8,331 nucleotides of DNA from Planctomycetaceae bacterium (GCA_018694455.1 JABHNP010000363.1:1-8331), one strand, 5' to 3'; shown: positions 1 through 6,123, counted from the first letter of the stretch. The notes: generated from the letters alone by a model not told the origin. Numbers and translations are program-made.

Positions 1-270
1 GATAATGAAAAGTGGTGGCCCAGTGTCCGGAGGTGATGCTAGCTGCCTTCGGAAGCGGGCTTTACAAAGCGACTCGGCTGTTGAGTTGAAGCATGAGGCA
101 GCTGAAATTGTGCCAAGAAGGCCGAGGCGGCTCGGTGCAATTTTCCAATGATTCTGACGCACTAGGTCAAACCACACCCGCATTGGCATGCCGTGCCAGA
201 ATCGAGGGCTCCACCAGGGATAGCTATGAAAGTCTTTTTTTGACGCTTGTTGGTTCAGGTTTTTTTTCAT
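1..270 (-). CDS. Sulfotransferase family protein, N-terminal 90 residues (runs off left edge)
   Basis: This is the 5' end of a minus-strand gene cut by the left edge; 90 codons are visible with no stop. The protein begins MKKNLNQQAS and carries YPWWSPRFWHGM at residues 17-28, then a basic stretch with IAPSRLG (44-50) and FNS (61-63), and ends PPLFII at the edge. From memory of the family, planctomycete sulfotransferases (Sulfotransfer_3-like) share this N-terminus and continue from FII straight into the PAPS 5'-phosphosulfate-binding loop (GHWRSGTT type). That loop would lie just outside the window, so catalytic residues cannot be checked. Such enzymes transfer sulfate from PAPS to a hydroxyl or amine acceptor; the substrate is unknown. 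The ATG at 268-270 is the only upstream ATG before an in-frame stop at 301-303. No Shine-Dalgarno is visible. The lipoprotein gene 88 bases upstream on the same strand may be co-transcribed. Confidence 0.8.
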   Translation of the reverse strand, partial: MKKNLNQQASKKDFHSYPWWSPRFWHGMPMRVWFDLVRQNHWKIAPSRLGLLGTISAASCFNSTAESLCKARFRRQLASPPDTGPPLFII

Positions 271-320
271 TACAACATGTTGGATATGGAGGGTGCGAGG
301 CTATCGTATGATCAAATTAC

Positions 321-335
321 AGCGTGGTACACGCT
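321..335. terminator. Short hairpin between two minus-strand genes
   Basis: AGCGTG-GTA-CACGCT is a perfect 6-bp inverted repeat with a 3-base loop in the 88-base gap between the thioredoxin-like lipoprotein gene and the sulfotransferase gene. Read on the minus strand it is followed by GTAATTT, only weakly U-rich. It could be a weak terminator or an RNA processing or stability element. A 6-bp palindrome can also arise by chance. Confidence 0.25.
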
Positions 336-358
336 TGAGGTGATATAAGGCAATGCAG

Positions 359-997
359 TTAGCGTGCATTCTGTTGGGCTGGAGTCTTCGCTGTATGGTG
401 GACTTCTAGTGGCTCTGCATTTCCTATTTGAGGGATGGCATTGTTGCCTTTCACAGAGTGGTGATGGTGTGCAGCAAACTGGTTTGGGGACAGGGCTTGC
501 TGAAGAATCGGCGTAAGATCCGTGACCAGCGTGTGACCGCTTCGTCGGCAGATTTCTTTATCTCCCGTGCCGACAATCAAAATTGTTGGGAATTGGGAAA
601 CATTATACTGTCTACATGTTTCTGAGTGTCTGTCTGCATCAACTTGGACACAGACAAAGCCATCGGTGAGAGAGACAATTGATGGGTCGCTGAGCGTCTG
701 TTGGGTAAGAGCTATTGACCATCGGCACCAAGCCGCTCGGAAGACAATTAGTAGTGGCTTGTTGGCTACGCTGGCCAGTCGCAAGCCAGCGTCACAATTC
801 TCAATAAAAGAGATTCTGGCTGCTCCTAACTGTCCGTCCCGAGAATCACTCTGTTCGATGCGGTTGGTCACAGGCTTTGGCCAGTGGTGATGAATTGACT
901 GGGTTGAATTGACTGTTTCATCTCGAACATCACAGCCGGAGACGAAGGCTAGTATCGCAGCTAGTTGGAAGAGGCGAAGGTAATGAAACAGGGCCAT
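359..997 (-). CDS. Predicted lipoprotein with thioredoxin-like fold and CxxS active site
   Basis: The 212-residue product starts with a short hydrophobic segment ending in the lipobox FVSGC, so Cys22 is the likely lipidated residue and the protein should be anchored in an envelope membrane facing the periplasm. A linker follows, then a thioredoxin-like domain at about residues 64-170. It shows the KPLLIVF strand (80-86), AWCRWS (89-94) where CxxC is expected, the VQVDAD strand (118-123) and the cis-proline segment QFPTILIV (135-142). This resembles the Thioredoxin_7-like proteins common in planctomycetes, but the second active-site cysteine is Ser94. A dithiol oxidase or reductase reaction is therefore unlikely; a monothiol, isomerase-like or binding role is possible. 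The C-terminal 40 residues are polar, with a run of four histidines (177-180). The start is ATG at 995-997, with no clear ribosome binding site. It lies upstream of the sulfotransferase gene on the same strand. Confidence 0.72.
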   Translation of the reverse strand: MALFHYLRLFQLAAILAFVSGCDVRDETVNSTQSIHHHWPKPVTNRIEQSDSRDGQLGAARISFIENCDAGLRLASVANKPLLIVFRAAWCRWSIALTQQTLSDPSIVSLTDGFVCVQVDADRHSETCRQYNVSQFPTILIVGTGDKEICRRSGHTLVTDLTPILQQALSPNQFAAHHHHSVKGNNAIPQIGNAEPLEVHHTAKTPAQQNAR

Positions 998-1296
998 GTG
1001 GGCAGTCCAGAACGGGATCGGGGCTACACTATTGCAGCTGAAATTCGATTTTTAAGTCATAGCTCTTAGTTCCTTCGGCACAGCGCGGACTATCTGTTTG
1101 TTGTCCTTACCCTGGAACGAATGATCGTCCTAAACCCTCCTACTTGCCAAGTTTCCATAGGGCTCTTGATTGCTTGGCAGAATTGAAAGGCGTTGTGCCT
1201 GCAGATAAGAAATCTCTAAGGTCTTGATGGATTGAGAGCGGCATTCTTAATCTCTGGCTCAAGGAGCCAATTCTTTACAACGGACTCGAGACAATC
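998..1296. other. Divergent intergenic region, 299 bases, no gene seen
   Basis: This gap separates the minus-strand lipoprotein gene from the plus-strand TPR gene and should hold promoters for both. No coding sequence or tRNA-like structure was recognised. The right half contains related inverted repeats (TGCCAAG-type, see separate entry) and a compact hairpin just before the TPR start. A loose plus-strand promoter match is TTGAAA (1183-1188) with GATAAG (1204-1209), but the 15-base spacing is short, so it is only a suggestion. Confidence 0.5.
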
Positions 1297-1310
1297 GTGC
1301 CAAGCAATCA
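1145..1310 (+). promoter_or_regulatory. Possible leader RNA with alternative pairings over the TPR gene start
   Basis: TGATTGCTTGGCA at 1167-1179 is the exact reverse complement of TGCCAAGCAATCA at 1298-1310, which overlaps the GTG start (1297-1299) and first codons of the TPR gene. Part of the same left arm (CTTGGCA, 1173-1179) can instead pair with TGCCAAG at 1145-1151. The two pairings exclude each other. If the transcript begins upstream of 1145, the long pairing would hide the start codon and the local one would free it. Pairing is visible in the sequence; the switching role is inference. Confidence 0.3.
1255..1269 (+). promoter_or_regulatory. Compact hairpin 27 bases before the TPR gene start
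   Basis: TGGCTC-AAG-GAGCCA is a perfect 6-bp stem with a 3-base loop, followed by ATTCTTT. It lies within the likely leader of the TPR gene. It could act as a weak attenuator or structure the leader; it is also short enough to be chance. Confidence 0.25.
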
Positions 1311-2097
1311 CAGACGAAAATGGTTCGTGCCAGTTGTGTTGGTTGTAGCGACGTCGTCTGCCGGGTGTCGGCTTGTGCCTCGGAATGGTCCTGCTCCGGA
1401 GCAAGTCGCCGAAGCAAGGCGATTGAGTAATCTTGGGTTGTCAGCGAGTGATGCTGGTGATCTTTTGAAAGCCGAAGGTCTGCTAGAGCAAGCTGTGGAT
1501 CACTGTCCAACAGATGTTGACTCTCGCAAGCACTACGCAGGCGTTCTGTGGGACCGTGGAGAAAAAATGGAGGCCGTCCATCAAATCGGAAAAGCACTTT
1601 CGTTGTCTCCTGGAGATATTGATTTATGTCTTGAAGGTGGGGCGATGTATCTCCAGCTTGGGCTTCTTGATGATGCAGAACGACTAGCCAATGAAGCAGT
1701 CGCTACAGCTCCACGATCCTCCGAAGCGTGGCAGTTGCTTGGTCAGGTAAATCTTGCTCGTGGAAAGCCAGTCGATGCCCTTGCCAACTTTCAGCACTCA
1801 CTGGCGTTTCATCCAGATAGTCGCGAAGTTCTGCGTAAAACTGCTGAAGTCTATCGTCAACTTGATCGGCCAAAGCGGGCTTTGGCGACGCTTGCAATTC
1901 TCGAGGAGACGTACGGTCCGAACCAAGTGCCATCGGATGTCCTTGCCTTGGAGGGCTTGGCTCAGGAGTCACTTGGCCGCCGGGAAGATGCTGTCGAAAG
2001 TTATCGGGCGGCAATTTCAAAAGGAGATGCACCACCAGAAACAGTCGATCGATTGGCAGCTCTTGAATCCGAAGACAGAGTTGCCACGAGACGTTGA
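1297..2097 (+). CDS. TPR-repeat lipoprotein
   Basis: The 266-residue product has a basic N-terminus (NHRRK), a hydrophobic core at about 9-19 and the lipobox SSAGC, with Cys24 as the likely lipidated residue. It should sit on the periplasmic side of a membrane. The rest is a run of about six tetratricopeptide repeats, roughly at 39-72, 73-106, 107-140, 141-174, 175-208 and 214-247. Visible TPR signatures include AEGLLEQAVDHCP, DDAERLANEAVATAP, VDALANFQHSLAFHP and EDAVESYRAAI. Such arrays form a helical scaffold that binds peptides or partner proteins; no catalytic domain is present. The start is GTG (1297-1299), chosen because it gives a complete lipoprotein signal and no ATG lies close upstream in frame; the ribosome binding site is weak. 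The gene converges on the ABC permease gene, with 43 bases between stops. The partner protein is unknown. Confidence 0.85.
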   Translation: MPSNHRRKWFVPVVLVVATSSAGCRLVPRNGPAPEQVAEARRLSNLGLSASDAGDLLKAEGLLEQAVDHCPTDVDSRKHYAGVLWDRGEKMEAVHQIGKALSLSPGDIDLCLEGGAMYLQLGLLDDAERLANEAVATAPRSSEAWQLLGQVNLARGKPVDALANFQHSLAFHPDSREVLRKTAEVYRQLDRPKRALATLAILEETYGPNQVPSDVLALEGLAQESLGRREDAVESYRAAISKGDAPPETVDRLAALESEDRVATRR

Positions 2098-2123
2098 CCT
2101 CGCAAAAGTCGCATTGCTACGCA

Positions 2124-2145
2124 CATAAGCCTGTGAAGCCTTATG
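2124..2145. terminator. Weak hairpin between convergent genes
   Basis: CATAAG (2124-2129) and CTTATG (2140-2145) form a perfect 6-bp stem with a 10-base loop, located where the TPR gene and the permease gene converge and overlapping the permease stop codon. It could serve as a bidirectional terminator, but it is AT-rich and lacks a strong T-tract. Confidence 0.25.
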
Positions 2146-3820
2146 CATCACCGGCTGAACTTCGGCCAGTAAGAACATCGAACGCACCAATTGCTGGAAC
2201 AAGTAATGCGACTGTTGTAAAGCCATAAGCAACAGCTACGACAAGAAGTACCTGAAGCGTGTTGCCCTGGAGAAACCCGGTGATTCCAACAAAGGTAAGC
2301 GCTGGCAAAATAGCAGATGCCCAACCAATTGCAGGTGACGGATTACGAGCCGACAGCGCTGCGTAGAGCCCAATACCTCCGCCGACAATGACGGCCAGAA
2401 ACGGGGCAAGCTGTAATTCGAAACTTGCTCCAAACGCAACCATGATTCGCATCGCAGTTGCGACTCCGATGAAGAGAAAAGCAATTGTTCCTAAGCCAAT
2501 TCCGATTGCACGTCGGGACGAGGGGTAGGAAAGACCGATATGGATTCCCAGGACAGCAGCAAAGAACAAGAGGATTCCAGTGCCAAGGAAGAGGTAGATG
2601 CCATTCTCAACTGAGGCAATTCCACTTGCTACAAGCGCAACACATAACAGTAGTGGTAGAACCACAACTTCACGAGCAACAGCAATGGCTCCGAAGAGCT
2701 TTCCCCAAATAAACTCTTTTGGTTCAAGGTCGCTGACAAGTAAGAGGTCGAGCGAGCCACGATCTCGTTCAGTTGTAATACTGGTTACAGCAAGTGCTGT
2801 AACGGCAAGCAAGCTGGCTAACGCCATAGGAATAACTGCAACTGCTACAGCGAAACGATCTGGGTTTTCGGCACGAGCTTCAGACACGATGCCGGCAACT
2901 GCTGCAGTAAAGAGAAGGAGCCACGCTACTCTTACAATAACAATTGTCCGTCCGTATGCATTGGTGCATACTTCGCGCCAGAGTATGGGATTCTTCCAGA
3001 TGTCTCTCGTTGGACGGCTTTCTGGTGAGCCGGTGGTCCCTTGAGCCTGTGCGGCTCGACGAGCGTCTCGGGCCATGTTCCAGCTTCTTACTCTTCGGAT
3101 CGCAACCAGATTGGTCCCTAGAATGACGAGTCCGCAGAGGCTTAGGAACGAACCGAGATTTCCTCCGGCAGGAGAAAGTGCTGCAAACATAGCTCGGGCT
3201 GGAGAAATTTGTTCTCCAACAAGAGGGCCAAACCAGCGTGTAGCAGCCTCACCGATCACAATCCAACCAACCAATGCAAAGGCGGTGATTGCAACAGCTT
3301 GAAATGTCGTGTCTTTCCAGAAGGCAACAGTGGTAGCAATACTTGATGCAGACAGTGCAGCGGCGGCAGTGACAATAAAGAGTCTTCCAAGCTGCATGCC
3401 CGTAACGCCGCCAAAGAGCGAGGCAATTCCAAAGACTGGAATCGCTGAGAGTAACATTAAAACGACTCGGAGGAGGCTTGCTGCGAGTTTCCCAAGTACA
3501 AGTTCTCGTTCACTCAGGCGGCTGAGAAGCAGCAGTTCAAGAGTGCGACGATCTTTTTCTACACTCACAGCTATGGCCGCGGTCATAGCTGCCGCAAGAA
3601 CAGCCAGAGAAAGTTGAAGAGGAGCAAGCGTTCTCAGAAGTGTCGCACCGAATCTGGCAGTGTCGCCAGGTGAGGTAACAGCTTGGGTGCCCGTGAGAAC
3701 GAGCCAGCATGTTGCGATAATTGCGAGAAGACTACCAGCGTATACCGCACGACCAATAAATAGCCCTTTTGATTTTGGTGCAAAACGCACTTCTCTTTCG
3801 AAAACGGCACCCAACAGCAT
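2141..3820 (-). CDS. ABC-2 type transporter permease, tandem two-module form
   Basis: The 559-residue, very hydrophobic protein has about 14 predicted membrane segments in two repeated halves. Each half has the ABC-2 family signature after its second membrane segment: EKDRRTLELLLLSRLSEREL (from residue 88) and ERDRGSLDLLLVSDLEPKEF (from residue 351), each ending in a GKL tripeptide. Each half also begins with a matching amphipathic REV helix: GAVFEREVRF (4-13) and NPILWREVCT (277-286). A polar linker of about 40 residues joins the halves. Proteins of this type form the membrane channel of an ABC exporter and need a separate ATP-binding subunit, which is not seen in this window. ATG at 3818-3820 is chosen over a TTG 12 codons upstream because AGAGGA (3830-3835) lies 9 bases before it and the MLLGAVF start fits the family. 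The substrate is unknown. Confidence 0.85.
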   Translation of the reverse strand: MLLGAVFEREVRFAPKSKGLFIGRAVYAGSLLAIIATCWLVLTGTQAVTSPGDTARFGATLLRTLAPLQLSLAVLAAAMTAAIAVSVEKDRRTLELLLLSRLSERELVLGKLAASLLRVVLMLLSAIPVFGIASLFGGVTGMQLGRLFIVTAAAALSASSIATTVAFWKDTTFQAVAITAFALVGWIVIGEAATRWFGPLVGEQISPARAMFAALSPAGGNLGSFLSLCGLVILGTNLVAIRRVRSWNMARDARRAAQAQGTTGSPESRPTRDIWKNPILWREVCTNAYGRTIVIVRVAWLLLFTAAVAGIVSEARAENPDRFAVAVAVIPMALASLLAVTALAVTSITTERDRGSLDLLLVSDLEPKEFIWGKLFGAIAVAREVVVLPLLLCVALVASGIASVENGIYLFLGTGILLFFAAVLGIHIGLSYPSSRRAIGIGLGTIAFLFIGVATAMRIMVAFGASFELQLAPFLAVIVGGGIGLYAALSARNPSPAIGWASAILPALTFVGITGFLQGNTLQVLLVVAVAYGFTTVALLVPAIGAFDVLTGRSSAGDA

Positions 3821-3829
3821 GTGATCAAT

Positions 3830-3835
3830 TCCTCT
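3830..3835 (-). promoter_or_regulatory. Shine-Dalgarno site of the ABC permease gene
   Basis: On the minus strand this reads AGAGGA, 9 bases before ATG 3818-3820. It is one of the better ribosome binding sites in the window and decides the start against the upstream in-frame TTG at 3854-3856. Confidence 0.6.
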
Positions 3836-3959
3836 GTTTCGGTCGTATAGACTCAACAGACTCTATCAGATGTCATGCTAACAGGAAATTAGATGGTTCC
3901 TGCGGGATCTACATCCCTGTTCGTGGTGCCGTCAGAAAAGCGTTTGGAAAGTTGATCTG

Positions 3960-4406
3960 CTACTGTCTTCGCCAGCGGACGCGGCGATTGCGTGACGGGG
4001 GAGGCGTTTGAATTCTCTCTGGTGCAGGAGCAGGGCGGACGTTGTCGTTGTATTCTGGTGCTGTTCCAGCTGAAGGCACTGCGCGGATGGTTATGCGACC
4101 GTTGCCAATAGGTACTCCTGTTTGGGCAGGTACTCGATACGCAGTTCGTCGTTGGGCTCGTAATCTGTCACTACGGAGGGGAATGCCGGGATAGGCTTCA
4201 ATCGGTGTTTCGAGGCTTGGGAGGGGGACCCGACTTCCATCACCAAAAAAAGTAAACATTTCGATGGCATTTGCGGGACGTGGGCACATGATAAACGCGA
4301 CGGCCACGACAGTTATGATGCCAAGCCATTTCGGGCCACAGGCGGTGACTCCGTGCGTGTGACGTAGGAATTGAAGTGATGTAGAGCGTCGCATGTGTTG
4401 TCTCAT
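3960..4406 (-). CDS. Small exported Pro/Arg-rich protein of unknown function
   Basis: No family was recognised. With the ATG at 4404-4406 the product is 148 residues. It has a basic n-region, a hydrophobic core (KWLGIITVVAVAFIMC) and a plausible signal peptidase I site after PRPANA, giving a mature protein of about 101 residues that begins IEMFTFFGDG. The mature part is low in hydrophobics and rich in Pro and Arg, ending in PPPSRNRRVRWRRQ, so it is strongly basic and probably partly disordered. That would suit binding to nucleic acid, acidic polymer or a membrane surface, but this is speculation. The start is uncertain: ATG at 4392-4394 or 4467-4469, or TTG at 4533-4535, are in frame. The start used leaves room for promoters in the gap to the divergent gene. 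The permease gene lies 139 bases downstream on the same strand. Confidence 0.55.
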   Translation of the reverse strand: MRQHMRRSTSLQFLRHTHGVTACGPKWLGIITVVAVAFIMCPRPANAIEMFTFFGDGSRVPLPSLETPIEAYPGIPLRSDRLRAQRRTAYRVPAQTGVPIGNGRITIRAVPSAGTAPEYNDNVRPAPAPERIQTPPPSRNRRVRWRRQ

Positions 4407-4547
4407 AAGGTGATTAGTGTGTCCGCCAGAAAGAACACCTTCTATATTATGCCTTCGTTCTTCATTCATGGCTTTGAAAAGCATATAAAATAAATACGTC
4501 AGAACCAGAACAACCGGATCGACCAGATAAGTCAACCAACGCGTGCT
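4407..4547. promoter_or_regulatory. Putative divergent promoter region
   Basis: This AT-richer stretch separates two divergent genes. On the plus strand TTCATT (4461-4466), a 17-base spacer and TATAAA (4484-4489) could be a promoter for the membrane protein gene at 4548. On the minus strand CATAAT (4446-4451 reversed) could be a -10 box for the exported protein, without a convincing -35. Much of this region is also open in the exported protein's frame, so part of it could be coding if a further upstream start is used. Confidence 0.35.
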
Positions 4548-5522
4548 ATGCTTACTGAAATTTTTTTACTTCTACGGCTTGAGGCATTCGTTGATAACGG
4601 GCAGTTTCTTGCCCTATTATCGAGTGCAGTGGCACTTGTTTTCGTGACGCTGTCATGCTGTGCAGCATGGTTTGCCCGTGGTTCGACGGCAGTCCCTGCT
4701 GCATTGTGGAGTGCTGCAGCAGCCTTTGTCTTTGCCTTGAGTATGTTGCAGCAGGCAACCGTCGAGATTGATATCGCGGCAATGGCGATTCATCGCGTTG
4801 TGGTAGCAGCCCTGTCGGTATGTCCTGCGATGTCACTTCTGGGTGCCAAAAAGCCACAGCATGGAGTGTGGCAGTTCATTGTTGCGACGCTTGCTGCAGT
4901 GCTCGCGCTACCAACAGCATCTGCAATACTTATTCGCCCGGGATCCCTTCCGGACCTTCATATTCTTGGGCGAGTTCTCTTGCCCATTCTGGTCACAGTC
5001 GGCTGGATGAATTTCGTAGGAACTAGTCGCTCAATTGCTGCCACGCTGATTGCGGTTGGGCACATTAGCTTGATCTGGCCACTTCTGCCAGGAATTCAGC
5101 TTGAGGCGGCCTTGCCTCAAGCTGTTTTGGATCTGGCTGCGATTAGTTGCATGACGTTCGGTGGTGTTCTTGCACTGATCCAAACACTGGTTGCACTAAG
5201 CAAGAGGCGAGTTGCTCAGGCAGTCTCTGACAAATCGCTTGAAAAAAATGCGGTGTTTGAGTCACGGGTAAATAATTGTTTTGTTCCACTTCGGGAGACA
5301 CTTGGGGCAGCGTGGACGCTTCGATTGATTGAGCGTTTTGATCTGTTGGCCACTCGGCGTGGCTGGCCCGTGCGACTCACTTTTAAGGGCGTCAAGTTCA
5401 CACAAGATCTGCAATCTTTGAACTGGCAGCCTGATGCTGCTCGGGCCGTTGAAGCCTTGCTTCGGCGATTTGTTTCAGCAGGCTGGCTAAAACGCCACGG
5501 TTGGAACCGTTCCACGATGTAA
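4548..5522 (+). CDS. Multi-pass integral membrane protein with cytoplasmic C-terminal region, unknown function
   Basis: No family was recognised. The 324-residue product has about seven hydrophobic segments, roughly at 18-42, 50-70, 76-100, 107-130, 138-160, 162-182 and 192-216, with short loops. A soluble C-terminal region of about 105 residues follows, starting at the basic boundary SKRRVAQ (218-224), which suggests it is cytoplasmic. This tail has charged helices and is rich in Arg and Trp (ERFDLLATRRGWPVRLTFKG, then EALLRRFVSAGWLKRHGW near the end). It resembles no catalytic domain I can name; a small helical or winged-helix-like binding domain is possible. The start ATG at 4548 has no Shine-Dalgarno site. 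The gene is divergent from the exported Pro/Arg-rich protein and is followed by a 173-base gap, so it is probably monocistronic. Confidence 0.65.
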   Translation: MLTEIFLLLRLEAFVDNGQFLALLSSAVALVFVTLSCCAAWFARGSTAVPAALWSAAAAFVFALSMLQQATVEIDIAAMAIHRVVVAALSVCPAMSLLGAKKPQHGVWQFIVATLAAVLALPTASAILIRPGSLPDLHILGRVLLPILVTVGWMNFVGTSRSIAATLIAVGHISLIWPLLPGIQLEAALPQAVLDLAAISCMTFGGVLALIQTLVALSKRRVAQAVSDKSLEKNAVFESRVNNCFVPLRETLGAAWTLRLIERFDLLATRRGWPVRLTFKGVKFTQDLQSLNWQPDAARAVEALLRRFVSAGWLKRHGWNRSTM

Positions 5523-5566
5523 GGGCTAGAAAGACCGTCAGAATGCGGATTCAACCCACCCTGTAG

Positions 5567-5599
5567 CCCCTAAATAAGAAGGGGGGTAAACTTTTTACC
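5567..5599 (+). terminator. Two small adjacent hairpins after the membrane protein gene
   Basis: CCCCT (5567-5571) can pair with AGGGG (5580-5584) around an 8-base loop. Directly after it GGTAAA (5585-5590) pairs with TTTACC (5594-5599) around CTT. They lie 45-77 bases after the stop of the membrane protein gene and could end its transcript, but neither has a proper T-tract. GGGCTA (5523-5528) and TAGCCC (5564-5569) offer a competing pairing. Confidence 0.3.
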
Positions 5600-5683
5600 A
5601 GTTGGGGACGTACATCATATGTCGACCTGACACAGTATTGTTTTCTCGCGGCTGTTTAAAGCACCCGCAACCTGGAAGATCAT

Positions 5684-5687
5684 GGAG
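5684..5687 (+). promoter_or_regulatory. Shine-Dalgarno site of the DUF3467 gene
   Basis: GGAG lies 8 bases before ATG 5696-5698. This supports the ATG over the TTG immediately in front of it (5693-5695). Confidence 0.5.
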
Positions 5688-5695
5688 TTACATTG

Positions 5696-6016
5696 ATGTC
5701 CGAAGCAAGTAAAGAAGCAGCTCGTCCTGCACCAGAACCTGTCCCAGTTGACGAGACCAGCATTGCAGCAACATATGCCAACTTCTGCCGTGTCACTGGC
5801 ACCCCGGAAGAACTGATTGTTGATTTTGGTCTGAATAAGCAGGTGGTTGGAAATGCGCCTGACACGATTCAATTAAATCAGCGAATTATCGTAAACTTTT
5901 TTACGGCAAAGCGTCTCGCAGGTGCACTCATGATGGCTGTTCAGCGTCATGAGCAAGCCTTCGGCGTTCTTGAAACCGATGTTCAAAAACGCGTTGTCAC
6001 GCCGCCTAAGGCCTGA
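5696..6016 (+). CDS. DUF3467 family protein
   Basis: The 106-residue product has a Pro- and Glu-rich N-terminus (1-20) followed by a compact domain covering nearly all of the rest. It matches the DUF3467 pattern from memory: ANFCRVTGTPEELIVDFGLN (28-47), QRIIVNFFTAKRLAGAL (62-78) and RHEQAFGVLETDVQKR (84-99). No signal peptide or membrane segment is present, so it should be cytoplasmic. The function of DUF3467 is not established; members are short proteins found in varied bacteria and archaea, often encoded singly. It is the first gene of the block leading into the GAF/HlyD gene, 107 bases downstream on the same strand, with a strong hairpin between them. That hints at a shared role with unequal expression. 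Confidence 0.85.
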   Translation: MSEASKEAARPAPEPVPVDETSIAATYANFCRVTGTPEELIVDFGLNKQVVGNAPDTIQLNQRIIVNFFTAKRLAGALMMAVQRHEQAFGVLETDVQKRVVTPPKA

Positions 6017-6047
6017 CCCGCCCTTGGTTGGTGCAATAATCGAACAG

Positions 6048-6091
6048 GCGGCATCAGTGTTTATCGCAAAAGCAAAGAACACTGATGCCGC
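6048..6091 (+). terminator. Strong 14-bp hairpin with T-rich tail (terminator or attenuator)
   Basis: GCGGCATCAGTGTT (6048-6061) and AACACTGATGCCGC (6078-6091) are perfect reverse complements separated by a 16-base loop. The tail GTTTGTATTCTTTCT follows at once. It lies 31 bases after the DUF3467 stop and ends only 15 bases before the GAGGAA ribosome binding site of the next gene. This is the best terminator-like structure in the window. Because almost no room for a promoter remains after it, the downstream gene must be reached by read-through or from a promoter overlapping the hairpin. Confidence 0.75.
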
Positions 6092-6106
6092 GTTTGTATT
6101 CTTTCT

Positions 6107-6112
6107 GAGGAA
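6107..6112 (+). promoter_or_regulatory. Shine-Dalgarno site of the GAF/HlyD gene
   Basis: GAGGAA lies 11 bases before ATG 6124-6126. The in-frame TTG at 6115-6117 is only 2 bases from this site and is therefore an unlikely start. Confidence 0.5.
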
Positions 6113-6123
6113 GCTTGAGCCGT

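Noticed and set aside
93..311. Plus-strand open frame of 72 codons
   Set aside because: It lies mostly opposite the sulfotransferase N-terminus, which has family motifs, and it shows no recognisable domain or ribosome binding site.
567..890. Plus-strand open frame of 107 codons
   Set aside because: It is antisense to the thioredoxin-like lipoprotein gene, which has a lipobox and fold motifs; the plus-strand product looks random.
1259..1597. Minus-strand open frame of 112 codons over the TPR gene start
   Set aside because: It is antisense to clear TPR repeats, and its composition is that of a shadow frame.
2598..3044. Plus-strand open frame of 148 codons
   Set aside because: It is antisense to the ABC permease; the Ser/Thr/Ala-rich product is what an antisense hydrophobic gene typically gives.
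3818..3856. TTG start 12 codons upstream for the ABC permease
   Set aside because: The ATG at 3818-3820 has AGAGGA at a good distance and gives the usual family N-terminus.
3841..3870. Short direct repeat AGACTC-AAC-AGACTC upstream of the permease
   Set aside because: Two 6-base copies are too short to distinguish from chance, and no promoter boxes are placed around them.
5693..5695. TTG start directly before the DUF3467 ATG
   Set aside because: The adjacent ATG has correct spacing from GGAG and is the stronger codon.
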